Source: an uncultured Kiritimatiellota bacterium (GTDB taxonomy: Bacteria > Verrucomicrobiota > Kiritimatiellia > RFP12 > UBA1067). Taken from it: DNA of 46,290 nt. Positions 33,605-42,841 of the stretch are shown piece by piece. Each line of letters begins with the position of its first letter. The stretch's first letter is position 1. The position numbers and the translations under genes were made by a program. The notes under the pieces were generated by a model that was given only the letters and a program-made list of their open reading frames with translations, was not told the origin of the DNA and did no database searches. The DNA lies in contig CAKULV010000027.1 of assembly GCA_934667425.1 (NCBI GenBank), positions 1-46,290 of the forward strand. The letters run 5' to 3'.

Positions 33605-34675
33605 TCAGCAGGCGACGGACACCACCTTGCCGCCATTCTGGGCGCTCTTGTGGGCTGCGGCGCAGAGGGCCAGATTGTGGATCGCGTCCTGCGCGGTGAG
33701 GGGCTTCCCCGCCTGCACACTCTTCGCATGGCCCTCGATGAGCGCCTGGTAGATGTTCTGTATCTTGCCGGGCTTGATCTCTGAAACGCCCTTGCCGTCA
33801 TCGCGCTCCAGGCGGATGCGGATCGGCTCGTCGGCGTAGCCCGAAAGCTGGAACATGGTGCCGAAACCGCGCATCGCCGCCTTGTCGCCGTACACCTCGT
33901 AGCCAAGGTTCGTCAGCGTGCCGGCAAGGCCGCCACGCATCTCGGAGAAGGCGGCGTTGACGCTGCCCTGAGTGCCATCCTCGAAGAAGAACTTGATGTA
34001 CGCGCCGTCCTCGGCCCTTATCTTCATCACCTTCGGATAGTACACCGCCGCGACCTTTGCGATCTTCTTGCCGAAGATGAACTCGGCGACGTAGAAGCAG
34101 TGGCTCGCCACGTCCCCTATCGGACCGCCCATCTCCTCGACCTTGCCGCACCGCCACGTCGCCGCCTCTGCGGGATCATAGCCGTACGCGAACTCCATGT
34201 GGAAACAGCTGTCGTTCACCTTGCCGAGGCTGCCGGACTGCACGGCCTTGGCGGCGGCGATGTTCCAGGCGTTGTTCACCATCATGTGGTCTACGGTGAT
34301 GGAAAGCCCCTTCTTGCGGGCGAGCGCATCCATCTTCCTGGCGTCCGCAACCGACGTCGCTATCGGCTTTTCTACAATGACGTGCTTGCCGGCCTTGAGG
34401 GCGGCAATGGCGATCGCCGCATGGGAGGCGTTGTTCGTCGCGATGTACACGCCATCGACGGACTTGTCGGCCAGCACATCGTCAAGGGATGCGTACCACT
34501 TGAGGCCAAGGGCCTCGGCCGCAGCCTTGCGGGCCTGGTTTACGTCCGTCGCGCCGACCAGCTGGGCGGTCTTCAGCGGCCTGAACCTTTTCCTGTCGCA
34601 GGCGTATCCCTCCTTGGCGACACGATTTTCGGCGATGCCGCCGAACCCCACGAGCACATACCTTACCTTTGCCAT
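33605..34675 (-). CDS. Gfo/Idh/MocA-family NAD(P)-dependent oxidoreductase
   Basis: 356 residues. The N-terminal Rossmann domain has the glycine-rich turn VGFGGIA (9-15) and the EKP motif at 102-104 (VIVEKPIA) that binds the nicotinamide side; the C-terminal domain supplies the substrate site, with GGPIGDVASHCF as the usual D-x-x-x-H region. Members oxidise sugars, inositols or amino-sugars; the substrate is not identifiable here. GGGAGG stands just before the ATG. It follows argD by 48 nt in the arginine run, with no evident metabolic link to it. Confidence 0.85.
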   Translation of the reverse strand: MAKVRYVLVGFGGIAENRVAKEGYACDRKRFRPLKTAQLVGATDVNQARKAAAEALGLKWYASLDDVLADKSVDGVYIATNNASHAAIAIAALKAGKHVIVEKPIATSVADARKMDALARKKGLSITVDHMMVNNAWNIAAAKAVQSGSLGKVNDSCFHMEFAYGYDPAEAATWRCGKVEEMGGPIGDVASHCFYVAEFIFGKKIAKVAAVYYPKVMKIRAEDGAYIKFFFEDGTQGSVNAAFSEMRGGLAGTLTNLGYEVYGDKAAMRGFGTMFQLSGYADEPIRIRLERDDGKGVSEIKPGKIQNIYQALIEGHAKSVQAGKPLTAQDAIHNLALCAAAHKSAQNGGKVVSVAC

Positions 34676-34723
34676 TTGACGCCTCCCTTTCGTAATTACT
34701 GGTTTCTGAAAGCTTTTCGCAAA

Positions 34724-35923
34724 TCACTCGGCCTCGCCGTAGAGGCCATCGAGCGCATCGGCCATCATCTCTACGGCCTCCTCGATGTGCTTCTCGCTCA
34801 TAGACAGCGTGGGCAGGAAGCGCACGACGTTGCCGTGGGCCGTGAGCACGAGTACGCCCATTTCGCGGAACGCATCGACAATCTCCTTCGGGTCGCCATC
34901 CACGACCATCCCCACCATGCATCCGAGGCCGCGAACGTCAAGGATCTTGTCGTACTTCTCGACGAAGCACTTGAGCCCTTCGCGAAGCAGCTCCCCCTTG
35001 CGGACCGCCGCGTCGAGAAGCTTCTCGTCCTCGATGATCTTGATTACTGCAAGCGCTGCGGCGGACGCGAGCGGATTGCCGCCGAACGTGGACGCGTGCG
35101 CCCCGGGCGTGAACACGTCGGCGAACTTCGCGTTGGACACGAGCGCGCCCATCGGCACCCCATCGGCTATCGACTTCGCCGCGGTGAAGAGATCCGGCTT
35201 CACGGAGAAGTTCTGCCACCCCCACCACTTGCCGGTGCGGCCCATGCCGCACTGCACCTCGTCGCAGATCATGATGATGTTCTTCTCGTCGCAGAGAGCG
35301 CGCACGCCGGCCATGAACTCCTCCGTCGCCGGGTTCACTCCGCCCTCGCCCTGCACGGCTTCGAGCATTATCGCCACGGTCTTGTCGGACACTGCCGCCC
35401 TGAGGGAATCGAGGTCGTTGAAGTCGGCGTAGTTGAATCCGACCGGCAGCGGCTCGTATCCCTCCTGGCACCAGGGCTGCCCCGTCGCCGTGAGCGTTGC
35501 CAGCGTACGGCCGTGGAACGAGTTGCGCATCGTGACCACCTCATAGCGGCCCCCGTTCGCGGCGCCCCACTTGCGGGCGAGCTTGATCGCCGCCTCGTTG
35601 GCCTCGGCCCCTGAATTGCAGAAAAACACCTTGCCGCCAAGGCCGGATATCTCCACGAGCTTCTTCGCCAGAAGCACCTGCGGCTCGTTGATGAAGAGGT
35701 TGGAGCAGTGGCCCAGCTTCGACGCCTGGTTCTGGATCGCGGCGATCACACCCTCGGTGCAATGCCCGACATTGTGCACGCCGATGCCGCTCGTCATGTC
35801 ATAGTACTGCTTGCCGCTCGCATCGTAGACCCGCGACCCCTTCGCCTTCTCGATCACGATCGAGGGTTTGTAGGTGGGCATAAGATACTGCCCGTAGAGC
35901 TTCATCACTTCTTCTGTGTTCAT
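34724..35923 (-). CDS. argD: Acetylornithine aminotransferase
   Basis: 399 residues, class III PLP aminotransferase. It converts N-acetylglutamate semialdehyde to N-acetylornithine. Motifs: YDMTSGIGVHNVGH at the N terminus, FFCNSGAEANEAAIKLARKW (phosphate-binding), NSFHGRTLATLTATGQ, the cofactor-binding ICDEVQCGMGRTG with Asp221, and the PLP lysine Lys250 in TAAKSIADGVPMGA. The family also contains succinylornithine and ornithine transaminases, but its start overlaps the argB stop by 4 nt (ATGA), which fixes the arginine pathway. Confidence 0.93.
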   Translation of the reverse strand: MNTEEVMKLYGQYLMPTYKPSIVIEKAKGSRVYDASGKQYYDMTSGIGVHNVGHCTEGVIAAIQNQASKLGHCSNLFINEPQVLLAKKLVEISGLGGKVFFCNSGAEANEAAIKLARKWGAANGGRYEVVTMRNSFHGRTLATLTATGQPWCQEGYEPLPVGFNYADFNDLDSLRAAVSDKTVAIMLEAVQGEGGVNPATEEFMAGVRALCDEKNIIMICDEVQCGMGRTGKWWGWQNFSVKPDLFTAAKSIADGVPMGALVSNAKFADVFTPGAHASTFGGNPLASAAALAVIKIIEDEKLLDAAVRKGELLREGLKCFVEKYDKILDVRGLGCMVGMVVDGDPKEIVDAFREMGVLVLTAHGNVVRFLPTLSMSEKHIEEAVEMMADALDGLYGEAE

Positions 35924-36777
35924 TCCGTAATCTCCGTTCCCACGCCTTCACGCGTGAATATTTCCAACAAAAGCGAATGCGGCATGCGGCCGTCAACAAG
36001 GTGCACTTTCTTCACCCCGGCCCGGATGGCGCTCTCGCAACCCTCTATCTTCGGGAGCATGCCCCCTGAAATCGTACCGTCGGCCTTTAGCTCCGCGACA
36101 TCGGCCAGACGCAGCGTGGACATCAGGCTTGATGGATCATCAGGGTTGCGGAGAAGCCCCGGCACATCGGATACCACCGCGAACTTGCGCACCTTAAGCT
36201 CCTTCGCAAGGAATGCGGCCGCGCTGTCTGCGTTTACGTTGTAGAGCTGCCCATCCTCGCCCGTGGCGAGCGGCGTCACAACCGGCAAGATGCCAGCGTC
36301 CATCATCTCTCCAACAATTCGCAGGTCGGCCGCAACCGGCTCCCCGACGAACCCGCGATCGGGCTTTTCGATCTTCTTTGCCGTGAACATCCAGTTGCCG
36401 TGCACCGGCCGCGCATTCGCCTTCAGGCGCTGCAGACGCTTAACCAGGTCGGCGTTGACCACATTGTTGAGGGTGCGGCGCACAATCTCCATCGACGGGG
36501 CATCCGTGAAGCGCAGGCCGTCCACGAACACCGGCGCAATCCCGGAAGCCTTCAGTGCCGCAGATATCGCCTTCCCTCCGCCATGCACAAGCACAACCTT
36601 CATGCCAACGGCATCCATGAACGCGATGTCGGCCAAAAGCGAATCGAGGTTGGCATCGCTCTCCATCACGCTGCCGCCGACCTTCACGAGCACTGTGGAT
36701 CCGCAGAAATCCTGTATGTACGGCAGGGCCTCGGTCAAGACCGCCGCCTTATGCATCGCCAAATCCAATTTCTCCAT
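35920..36777 (-). CDS. argB: Acetylglutamate kinase
   Basis: 285 residues from ATG 36777. Phosphorylates N-acetylglutamate, the second step of arginine synthesis. The amino-acid kinase fold shows in TVLVKVGGSVM (ATP binding), VVLVHGGGKAISAALKASGI, and VNADSAAAFLAKELKVRKFAVVSDVPGLL near the C terminus. The open frame runs 23 codons further upstream, but an extended -10 (TATAAT) lies 9 nt before this ATG and the family N terminus begins here. It opens the ten-gene run that ends with hisA. The start codon has no ribosome site, which fits a leaderless mRNA. Confidence 0.93.
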   Translation of the reverse strand: MEKLDLAMHKAAVLTEALPYIQDFCGSTVLVKVGGSVMESDANLDSLLADIAFMDAVGMKVVLVHGGGKAISAALKASGIAPVFVDGLRFTDAPSMEIVRRTLNNVVNADLVKRLQRLKANARPVHGNWMFTAKKIEKPDRGFVGEPVAADLRIVGEMMDAGILPVVTPLATGEDGQLYNVNADSAAAFLAKELKVRKFAVVSDVPGLLRNPDDPSSLMSTLRLADVAELKADGTISGGMLPKIEGCESAIRAGVKKVHLVDGRMPHSLLLEIFTREGVGTEITE

Positions 36778-36786
36778 AGAGTGCCA

Positions 36787-36795
36787 ATTATACCA
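36787..36795 (-). promoter_or_regulatory. Extended -10 promoter of argB
   Basis: The minus strand reads TGGTATAAT; the -35 position (TTTTCT at 36810-36815) is weak. The -10 ends 9 nt before the argB ATG, so the transcript would start within a few bases of the start codon. Confidence 0.6.
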
Positions 36796-36873
36796 CATCA
36801 TGCGGATGGAGAAAAGGCGTAATAGGTAATGCGTCGCTGAACCCAAATAAGCCGCCGTTCGGCGCGGATATCG

Positions 36874-38988
36874 TCAGAACAGCATCCCCTGGGTCACTTC
36901 GGGCTTGCCAACGGCCTCCTGCGGAGAAGCCGTGCCGCCAAGCAGTTCAACGAGCTTCGTCTCGTCAATCACTTCCGTGCCGAGCGCACGGGCCTTTGCC
37001 GTCTTGGTTGCACCCGTGTTCGCCCCTGCGATGAGATAGCGCGTATTCGAGGTTACCGACCCCTGCACGACGCCTCCCGCCCTGCGGATCAGCTCGGCGT
37101 ATTCGCCTCTCGGACGGGACAGAGTGCCGGTAAGCACGCATCCCTTGCCGACGAGCGGGCCCTCGGTCGCCACGGCGCCCTTGTCCGCCCGCTTCGGATC
37201 TATCCCCAGTCCACGCAGCCTGGCAAGATACCCGCGTCCGTACTCGCTCCCGAAGAATGCGAGCACCGCACGGGCCGCCTCGACCTTTATCGGGAGTATC
37301 TTCCGGGCCTTGCCCTTAAGCGAGTCATTCTCGATTACCGCTTTCAGGACGGACGAATCCGCAAGATCGGAGAACCTTTCATGCTGCGCGGCAATGTCCG
37401 CCGCCACGGTCTCGCCCACGCCAACGATCCCGGTCGCGAAAAGCCAGCGGTTGAGGGGGAGCGACTTCGCCGCACCGAGCGCCTTCACCACGGATGTCGC
37501 ATTCTTTCCAAAGAAGCGTCCCGCAATCTTCAGGGAGGCAAGGCGCGTCTCCCCTATGGAAAAGAGATCGAGTGGGTCCGATATCCACTTCTGCTCGACA
37601 AGAGCCTCGATCGCCGTCTCGCCAAGAGCCTTGATGTCGAGTGCGTTCCTCGATGCGAAATGCTCCACGCGACGCACCAGCTGCGCCGGACATCCTGGAT
37701 TTACGCACCTGAGCGCGACCTCGCCGTCAAGCCTCTCCACCTCCCCCCCGCACACGGGGCACGCGGACGGCATCTCGAACGCCTTTTCCGCGCCAGTGCG
37801 CTTATCCGGGATGGAGGACTCTATCGCAGGTATCACGTCCCCCGCCTTCACGAGCCACACATGGTCGCCCACCCTTATGTCCTGCCTTGCGATCTGGTCG
37901 GCATTGTGCAGCGTGGCCCGCGATATCGTCGATCCGGCAAGCTCGACGGGCTTCAGCTCGGCGACGGGCGTAAGCACCCCCGTGCGACCGACCTGCACCG
38001 TAATGCCCTCCACGACCGTCTCGACGCGCTCCGGCGCATACTTGTACGCGCGCGCCCACCTCGGACCGTGCGCGGTTGCCCCGAGCGTGGCATAGAGGCT
38101 TCGCTCGTTCAGCTTCACCACCGCCCCGTCGATCTCAAAGCGGAACGTGTGGCGAAGCTTCTCAAGCTCGTCTATCGCCGCAAACACTTCGTCCATGGTT
38201 GCGCACGTCCTTGACCACGGGGACACGGGGAAACCCCAGCCGCGAAACGCCGCGATCATGTCGGTATGCGTCGCGAACCCGTCGCACCCCACTCCGCCGG
38301 CATTGTAGATGACGATGTCCAGAGGCCGCGTGGACGCCTCCCTGGGACTGCGCTGCTTCAGCGAACCCGCCGCCGCATTGCGCGGGTTCGCGAACGGTTC
38401 GCGCCCGGCCTCCTCTTCGCGTTGGTTGAGCTTCACGAACCCGTCGCGGGTCATGTAGACTTCGCCACGGACCTCAATGCCGTCCGGCGCATCGTCCGGC
38501 AGACGCAAGGGAACAGACCGTATCGTCCTCACGTTGAGAGTCACGTCGTCTCCGACCTGCCCATTGCCGCGAGTCGCCGCCCTGACAAGCCGACGTTCCT
38601 CATACAGGATGGAGATCGACACGCCATCTATCTTCGGCTCCACGCTGTACGTAAAGCCATCCACTTCCTTGCGCACCATTGCGTCGAACTCGGAAAGCTC
38701 GCCCTTGGAATGCGTCTTGTCCAGGGACTGCATCGGGGGATTGTGGCGCACCTGGTCGAACCCGTCCATAGTCTCGCCGGAAACGCGCTGCGTGGGGGAC
38801 GTCTCGGAGCGGAGCTCCGGATACTTCCGCTCAAGCCCAAGCAGCTCATCGTACAGGAGATCGTAGTCGCGGTCTCCTATCACTGGACGCGCCTCTACGT
38901 AATAGAGGCGGTCGTGCCTCTCTATCTCCGCCCTGAGGAAGGCGATGCGCTCTGCGGCTTTGCGCCTGTCGCTGGTGTCGTCGCTCAT
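36874..38988 (-). CDS. ligA: NAD-dependent DNA ligase
   Basis: 704 residues. Joins nicks in replication and repair, using NAD+. Domains: N-terminal Ia (YYVEARPVIGDRDYDLLYDEL, NAD+ binding), the adenylation domain with Lys119 in VEPKIDG, OB-fold, the four-Cys zinc finger (CPVCGG and CVNPGC), HhH domain (LFATGIVGVGETVA), and a C-terminal BRCT domain (GKGCVLTGTLSRPRGEYAELIRRAGG, seen as its strands). Full length for the family. The extreme C terminus is QGMLF, which resembles the sliding-clamp binding pentapeptide. Its ATG overlaps the stop of the lipoprotein gene (ATGA). Confidence 0.97.
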   Translation of the reverse strand: MSDDTSDRRKAAERIAFLRAEIERHDRLYYVEARPVIGDRDYDLLYDELLGLERKYPELRSETSPTQRVSGETMDGFDQVRHNPPMQSLDKTHSKGELSEFDAMVRKEVDGFTYSVEPKIDGVSISILYEERRLVRAATRGNGQVGDDVTLNVRTIRSVPLRLPDDAPDGIEVRGEVYMTRDGFVKLNQREEEAGREPFANPRNAAAGSLKQRSPREASTRPLDIVIYNAGGVGCDGFATHTDMIAAFRGWGFPVSPWSRTCATMDEVFAAIDELEKLRHTFRFEIDGAVVKLNERSLYATLGATAHGPRWARAYKYAPERVETVVEGITVQVGRTGVLTPVAELKPVELAGSTISRATLHNADQIARQDIRVGDHVWLVKAGDVIPAIESSIPDKRTGAEKAFEMPSACPVCGGEVERLDGEVALRCVNPGCPAQLVRRVEHFASRNALDIKALGETAIEALVEQKWISDPLDLFSIGETRLASLKIAGRFFGKNATSVVKALGAAKSLPLNRWLFATGIVGVGETVAADIAAQHERFSDLADSSVLKAVIENDSLKGKARKILPIKVEAARAVLAFFGSEYGRGYLARLRGLGIDPKRADKGAVATEGPLVGKGCVLTGTLSRPRGEYAELIRRAGGVVQGSVTSNTRYLIAGANTGATKTAKARALGTEVIDETKLVELLGGTASPQEAVGKPEVTQGMLF

Positions 38989-39392
38989 TTGTACCTTATC
39001 CTGCGCTTTGTCTGCGACGCTGGGGCTGACTGTTGCACCGGGGGGCGCTGCTCTGCGGTCTTCGAATAGGAATACGCCCGCTTCTCTGTAACAAGCACAC
39101 CGCGAGTATATCCCGCCCGTCGCAGCAGGAACAAAAGTTGGCGAGGCCCTTTGAGGCTTTGGATGCCTGGCGGCACCCGTATGTCTATCTGTGATTTCCT
39201 ATCGACGCCGGATTTCTCGAGCAGCTTCGGAAGTTCTGCCGGCTCGATGAAGCGGCCGTGCCACTTCAGGTCGCCGCTTTCCGTGTACTCAGCCTCCGGG
39301 TGCTTCGCGTCCGCAATATACGTCTCGTGTGCGCACCCGCACACAAACGCCAATACGGCCCCCGCAACGACACGCGCAACATTTCGCGTCAC
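38985..39392 (-). CDS. Small putative lipoprotein
   Basis: 135 residues from GTG 39392, chosen because AAGGAGG stands 6 nt before it and GTGA overlaps the tlyA stop; the ATG further upstream would add a basic, non-hydrophobic stretch. The N terminus is a lipoprotein signal (VARVVAGAVLAFVCGC) with lipobox VCGC, so Cys20 or so should be lipid-modified. The mature part is short, with a strand SQIDIRVPPGIQSLKGPRQLLFLLRRAGYT that may be a biopolymer-transport-like (ExbD/TolR-type) fold remnant, and a Gln/Pro/Ser-rich tail. The function is not recognised. It lies between tlyA and ligA with 4-nt overlaps at both ends. Confidence 0.65.
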   Translation of the reverse strand: MTRNVARVVAGAVLAFVCGCAHETYIADAKHPEAEYTESGDLKWHGRFIEPAELPKLLEKSGVDRKSQIDIRVPPGIQSLKGPRQLLFLLRRAGYTRGVLVTEKRAYSYSKTAEQRPPVQQSAPASQTKRRIRYK

Positions 39393-40150
39393 TCGCCACC
39401 TCCTTGCCCGTCGATGGGCTTTCTCCACCATGCAAGATACTCCACATTACCCTTGTCACGCCCCCGGATCGGCGACTCTTCCACGCCCAGCAAAGTCAGC
39501 CCAAGCGTCTCCTGCCCAAATGCGGATATGTCGTCCACCACGCGCCTGCGCACCTCGGGATCCACGACCACGCCTCCGGGGGCAAGGCCTCGTCCGGCCT
39601 CGAACTGCGGTTTTATGAGGGACACGATCTCCCCGCCAGGCTCAAGGACGTCGGCCATCGGCGGAAGGATCAGCCTAAGCGAGATGAAGCTCACGTCCGT
39701 CACGGCCCGCGATGGACGGTCCGGGATGTCCGCAGCCGTCATGTATCTCGCGTTGAAGTTCTCGCGCACCCACACCCTCGGGTCGGACCGCAGCTTCCAC
39801 GCAAGCTGGTTGGTGCCGACGTCGACCGCCATCACCATCTTCGCGCCATGCTGAAGGAGGCAATCCGTAAAGCCCCCGGTGGATGCGCCGACATCCAGGC
39901 ATATGCGCCCATCCACATTCCACCCAGGAAACGCGGCAAAGGCGCCCTCAAGCTTCTCGCCTCCCCTGGATACGAATCGCGGCGGCGCCTCAACCTCTAT
40001 CCGGTCGTCGTCTGCTACCATCTGGGCCGGCTTGGCTGCGACCTGCCCGTTCACACGCACCTTGCCTTCGATGACAAGCGCCTGCGCCATGTTGCGAGAC
40101 GCGACAAGGCCCCGTGCGGCAAGCGCATTATCGAGGCGGCACTTCATCAT
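39389..40150 (-). CDS. tlyA: TlyA-family rRNA methyltransferase (S4 plus FtsJ domains)
   Basis: 253 residues. An S4 RNA-binding domain (about 1-57; RLDNALAARGLVASRNMAQALVIEGKV) is followed by an FtsJ-like SAM-dependent methyltransferase domain: SRGGEKLEGAF, SAM-binding LDVGASTGGFTDCLL (85-99), AVDVGTNQL, TDVSFISLRL and LIKPQFEAG. This is the 16S/23S rRNA 2'-O-methyltransferase type (older name hemolysin A). The start overlaps the stop of the PEGA gene by 4 nt (ATGA). Confidence 0.92.
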   Translation of the reverse strand: MMKCRLDNALAARGLVASRNMAQALVIEGKVRVNGQVAAKPAQMVADDDRIEVEAPPRFVSRGGEKLEGAFAAFPGWNVDGRICLDVGASTGGFTDCLLQHGAKMVMAVDVGTNQLAWKLRSDPRVWVRENFNARYMTAADIPDRPSRAVTDVSFISLRLILPPMADVLEPGGEIVSLIKPQFEAGRGLAPGGVVVDPEVRRRVVDDISAFGQETLGLTLLGVEESPIRGRDKGNVEYLAWWRKPIDGQGGGE

Positions 40151-41481
40151 TCGAGCGACCGGATGGAACGGACGTCCGACTTGCGGAAGTCCTGCGTTAT
40201 CCCCTCCTTGACCTCAAGCCTGTACGTGTCGGGGTTGTCGCTATCCATCAGAACACCGTGATAAGTGCCGTTCACCGTCTCTATCTCGGTGTCGGCGATG
40301 AATATCCTCTTCATCTTCGCCTTGAACTGGACGCCCTTCTTGGCCTCGACCGTCACCTTGCGTTTCACCTCCGCATATCCGCGCATATGGAGGGCAAGCT
40401 CATGTTCGCCGGCCTCTATGTCGCGGAGGTAGAGGGTGTCGGACTTCACGCCGGAAAGGTCGGCCTTCTTTCCGCGATGCGCCGACGTAGTGCCCATCAC
40501 CTTGCCGTCAACAAGAACTTTCGCGCCGGGCGGCATCGTGACCACCTCTATCCATCCAAGCACGGACTCGAACTTGAACATCTCCGTGGTATCTCCGCCG
40601 TTCTCGATCACCACGGTCTTGAACACGGGCGCATATCCGGCAAGCTCGGCCTTTATGGTATGTGCGCCTGGACGGATCGGTGATATCGTCACTGGCGTCT
40701 TCCCCACATAGTTGTCGTCGACGGTCACGCGGGCATTCTCCGGCGAGGATATCACGGCCATCCTGGCCGGACGCCCCTGCAGCGAAAGCGAAAGCTGCTG
40801 CCGGTCGCCGGGCACTATGCGCAGCTCTCGCTTCTCCTCCTCGTATCCCCTTAGCTTGAATACGATCGTAGCGTATCCCTTAGGGACCCGCTCAACCACG
40901 CACGGCGTGACGCCGCGCACTATTCCATTCACCAGCACCGATGCGCCGGATGGCGACGACTTGCACTCCACTATGCCGGAATCGAGCACGAGCTTCTCAG
41001 TCCTCGCCACCGGAGTGCGGCCGGCGAGCGTAACGTTGATGCGCTTCGTCTGGAACCCAATGCTCTCGAGGTCAATGGAGTACGTCCTGTCTGTATCAAG
41101 CGTGGTAACAAGCAATGGCGTAGAGCCAAGCGATACGCCGCCGAGCCTCACGTTAGCCCCTTCAGGATCGGTCTTCACGAGAAGAAGCCCCTTCTCCGGC
41201 TCCAGCTCATAATCCTTGCGAAGGAAGTCCCCGTCCTTCACCGACAGCACCTCCTCGACGAATCGATGCCCCGGAGCCTCGATCCGCAGCAGGTGCGATC
41301 CTTCGCCAACGTCAAATACCGACACCGGGACGATTCCCTTCGACACTCCGTCCACGATGACCTTCGCGCCTTCGGGACGCGCCGTGACGTCAATGCGTGT
41401 CGGCGCCGCCGAGAGCGTCATCGACGCGAGGAAAGCGGCAAGGCAACCTGCGATTCGGCACATGGTGAATCCCATCTTCAT
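40147..41481 (-). CDS. Exported PEGA-domain repeat protein
   Basis: 444 residues. A signal peptide (MKMGFTMCRIAGCLAAFLASMTLSA|A) precedes at least five PEGA repeats, short beta-units recognised by P-x-G/N-A-x-V-x-V/L-D/N-G: TARPEGAKVIVDG (about 33), KTDPEGANVRLGG, KSSPSGASVLVNG, SSPENARVTVDD and TMPPGAKVLVDG (about 310). PEGA domains occur in surface-layer and secreted proteins, often with kinase or FHA partners. The last ~60 residues differ from the repeats (FIADTEIETVNGTYHGVLMD) and may be a separate module. It overlaps the FHA gene by 4 nt, so the two are probably partners. Confidence 0.8.
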   Translation of the reverse strand: MKMGFTMCRIAGCLAAFLASMTLSAAPTRIDVTARPEGAKVIVDGVSKGIVPVSVFDVGEGSHLLRIEAPGHRFVEEVLSVKDGDFLRKDYELEPEKGLLLVKTDPEGANVRLGGVSLGSTPLLVTTLDTDRTYSIDLESIGFQTKRINVTLAGRTPVARTEKLVLDSGIVECKSSPSGASVLVNGIVRGVTPCVVERVPKGYATIVFKLRGYEEEKRELRIVPGDRQQLSLSLQGRPARMAVISSPENARVTVDDNYVGKTPVTISPIRPGAHTIKAELAGYAPVFKTVVIENGGDTTEMFKFESVLGWIEVVTMPPGAKVLVDGKVMGTTSAHRGKKADLSGVKSDTLYLRDIEAGEHELALHMRGYAEVKRKVTVEAKKGVQFKAKMKRIFIADTEIETVNGTYHGVLMDSDNPDTYRLEVKEGITQDFRKSDVRSIRSLE

Positions 41482-42827
41482 TTCGAAGCCCCCTTCTTCA
41501 GACGGTTGTCAACATCCATAAGCTTTGCCGCCGCCTCGGCATGGCGCGGATCCTGCTGATCCGGCACAAGTTCACACAAGATCCGCAATTCGCGTCTGGC
41601 CCGCTCCCAGTCGCCCATGTTGACCGCACGGTCAGCCTCGAAACGCTGATCCTTGTAGCGACGCTCAAGTTCGGCCCGCACCATGTCTCGCTTGGTAATC
41701 AGCTCGCCATAGTCATCTGGCTTCGGATTCACGGTCTCAAGGTACATCACGGCCTCGTCATAGAGCTTGAGCGCCGCCGCCAGATTGCCGTAGTTCACGT
41801 CGCGCTCCTCCCACTTCGCGTCCGCCGCGCCCCTGACCGACAGGCTCCGCTCGGCAAGGTCTTCCGCGGAATACTGGATTGCCCATACCCCAAGCTCGTT
41901 CTGGGAGAACGTCTCGAGCGCAAGCCGCATCTCGCGGAACGCGGCGGGTTCCGGCGCATTCTCGACGAGGCAGGAGAACACTTTGCCGCCCCGCGCAATG
42001 CGGAACTCGTAGCGGTTGAGCTCTCCGGGGCGCGCAGTGCCTACATAGACCCCGTCAAGCCTGTAGAATGCCGAGGACGCAAACATGCGATCCAGTTCGG
42101 CACGGGCCTTGTCCGAAAGCTGCGCGGACTTCTTCATGTGCCTGTCGCTGTCCGGCACATCGTCCAGCGTTGCGGATATCGTCCCGTTTCCATCAACAGT
42201 CACTGCATATCGGCAAATGCCCTTGGTCGAAGCCTCCACCTTCTCGTATGACACCGACCATAGCTTCGCATTGGCAAGGGGCTTCAGGATGGATACTGCG
42301 CCCGGGACGCTTCTCGGCACAAGCAATATCGCGGCGGCGGATCCGCCAAGCACGGCAACCAGAAGCAGCCACAGCACGAGCCGCACCGGCGAACCCTTAT
42401 GGCGGCTGGCGCTCTGTCCATCCGCCCCGTCGCCGCCGGATGACAACCCGAGGTCCACGTCGCCACCCGCCTGCCCATCACCCTGCGGTGCGACTTTGGA
42501 CGCAACCTTGCACTCATCTTCATCACCTCCGACGACCACGAGCTCATTGTCCCCGGCGGTGATGCGGTCCCCCGGCTTCAACTCATAGCTGGACGTGCCG
42601 AGCTCCTCGTCGTTCACGGCAGTGCCGTTCGCGCTCGCAAGGTCGGTAATCCATATCTTGCCATCGCGCAACTCGAAAAGGCACTGGTTCCTCGACAACG
42701 CAGGATCCTCGATCGATATCTCGCACGACGAAGAGCGTCCAAGCCGGATCCCTGACTCGGAAACCGAGAAGCGCCGCCCCCCCAACGGGCCAACGGTCAC
42801 TAAAAGACTTGGTGTTTTCGTTTCCAT
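41478..42827 (-). CDS. Membrane FHA-domain protein with C-terminal helical region
   Basis: 449 residues from ATG 42827, which has AAGGGA at the right distance; earlier GTG/ATG codons exist. Residues 1-100 are an FHA domain (VTVGPLGGRRFSVSESGIRLGRSSSC; GR at 30-31, SANGTAVN with Asn67-Gly68) that normally binds phosphothreonine; the usual His of SRxxH is Gln48, so binding may be altered. An acidic/Gly-rich linker leads to one transmembrane helix (148-170), then a large extracytoplasmic region with helical repeats (LKLYDEAVMYLETVNPKPDDYGELITKRD, seen as TPR-like pairs). It is translationally coupled to the PEGA protein, 14 nt after tadC. Confidence 0.75.
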   Translation of the reverse strand: METKTPSLLVTVGPLGGRRFSVSESGIRLGRSSSCEISIEDPALSRNQCLFELRDGKIWITDLASANGTAVNDEELGTSSYELKPGDRITAGDNELVVVGGDEDECKVASKVAPQGDGQAGGDVDLGLSSGGDGADGQSASRHKGSPVRLVLWLLLVAVLGGSAAAILLVPRSVPGAVSILKPLANAKLWSVSYEKVEASTKGICRYAVTVDGNGTISATLDDVPDSDRHMKKSAQLSDKARAELDRMFASSAFYRLDGVYVGTARPGELNRYEFRIARGGKVFSCLVENAPEPAAFREMRLALETFSQNELGVWAIQYSAEDLAERSLSVRGAADAKWEERDVNYGNLAAALKLYDEAVMYLETVNPKPDDYGELITKRDMVRAELERRYKDQRFEADRAVNMGDWERARRELRILCELVPDQQDPRHAEAAAKLMDVDNRLKKGASK

Positions 42828-42841
42828 ACGGATCATTCCCT

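Noticed and set aside
33571..33906. N-terminal extension of the acyl-CoA synthetase
   Set aside because: The extra 112 codons are Arg/Ser/Ala-rich and lie within the oxidoreductase gene; the family N terminus starts at 33570.
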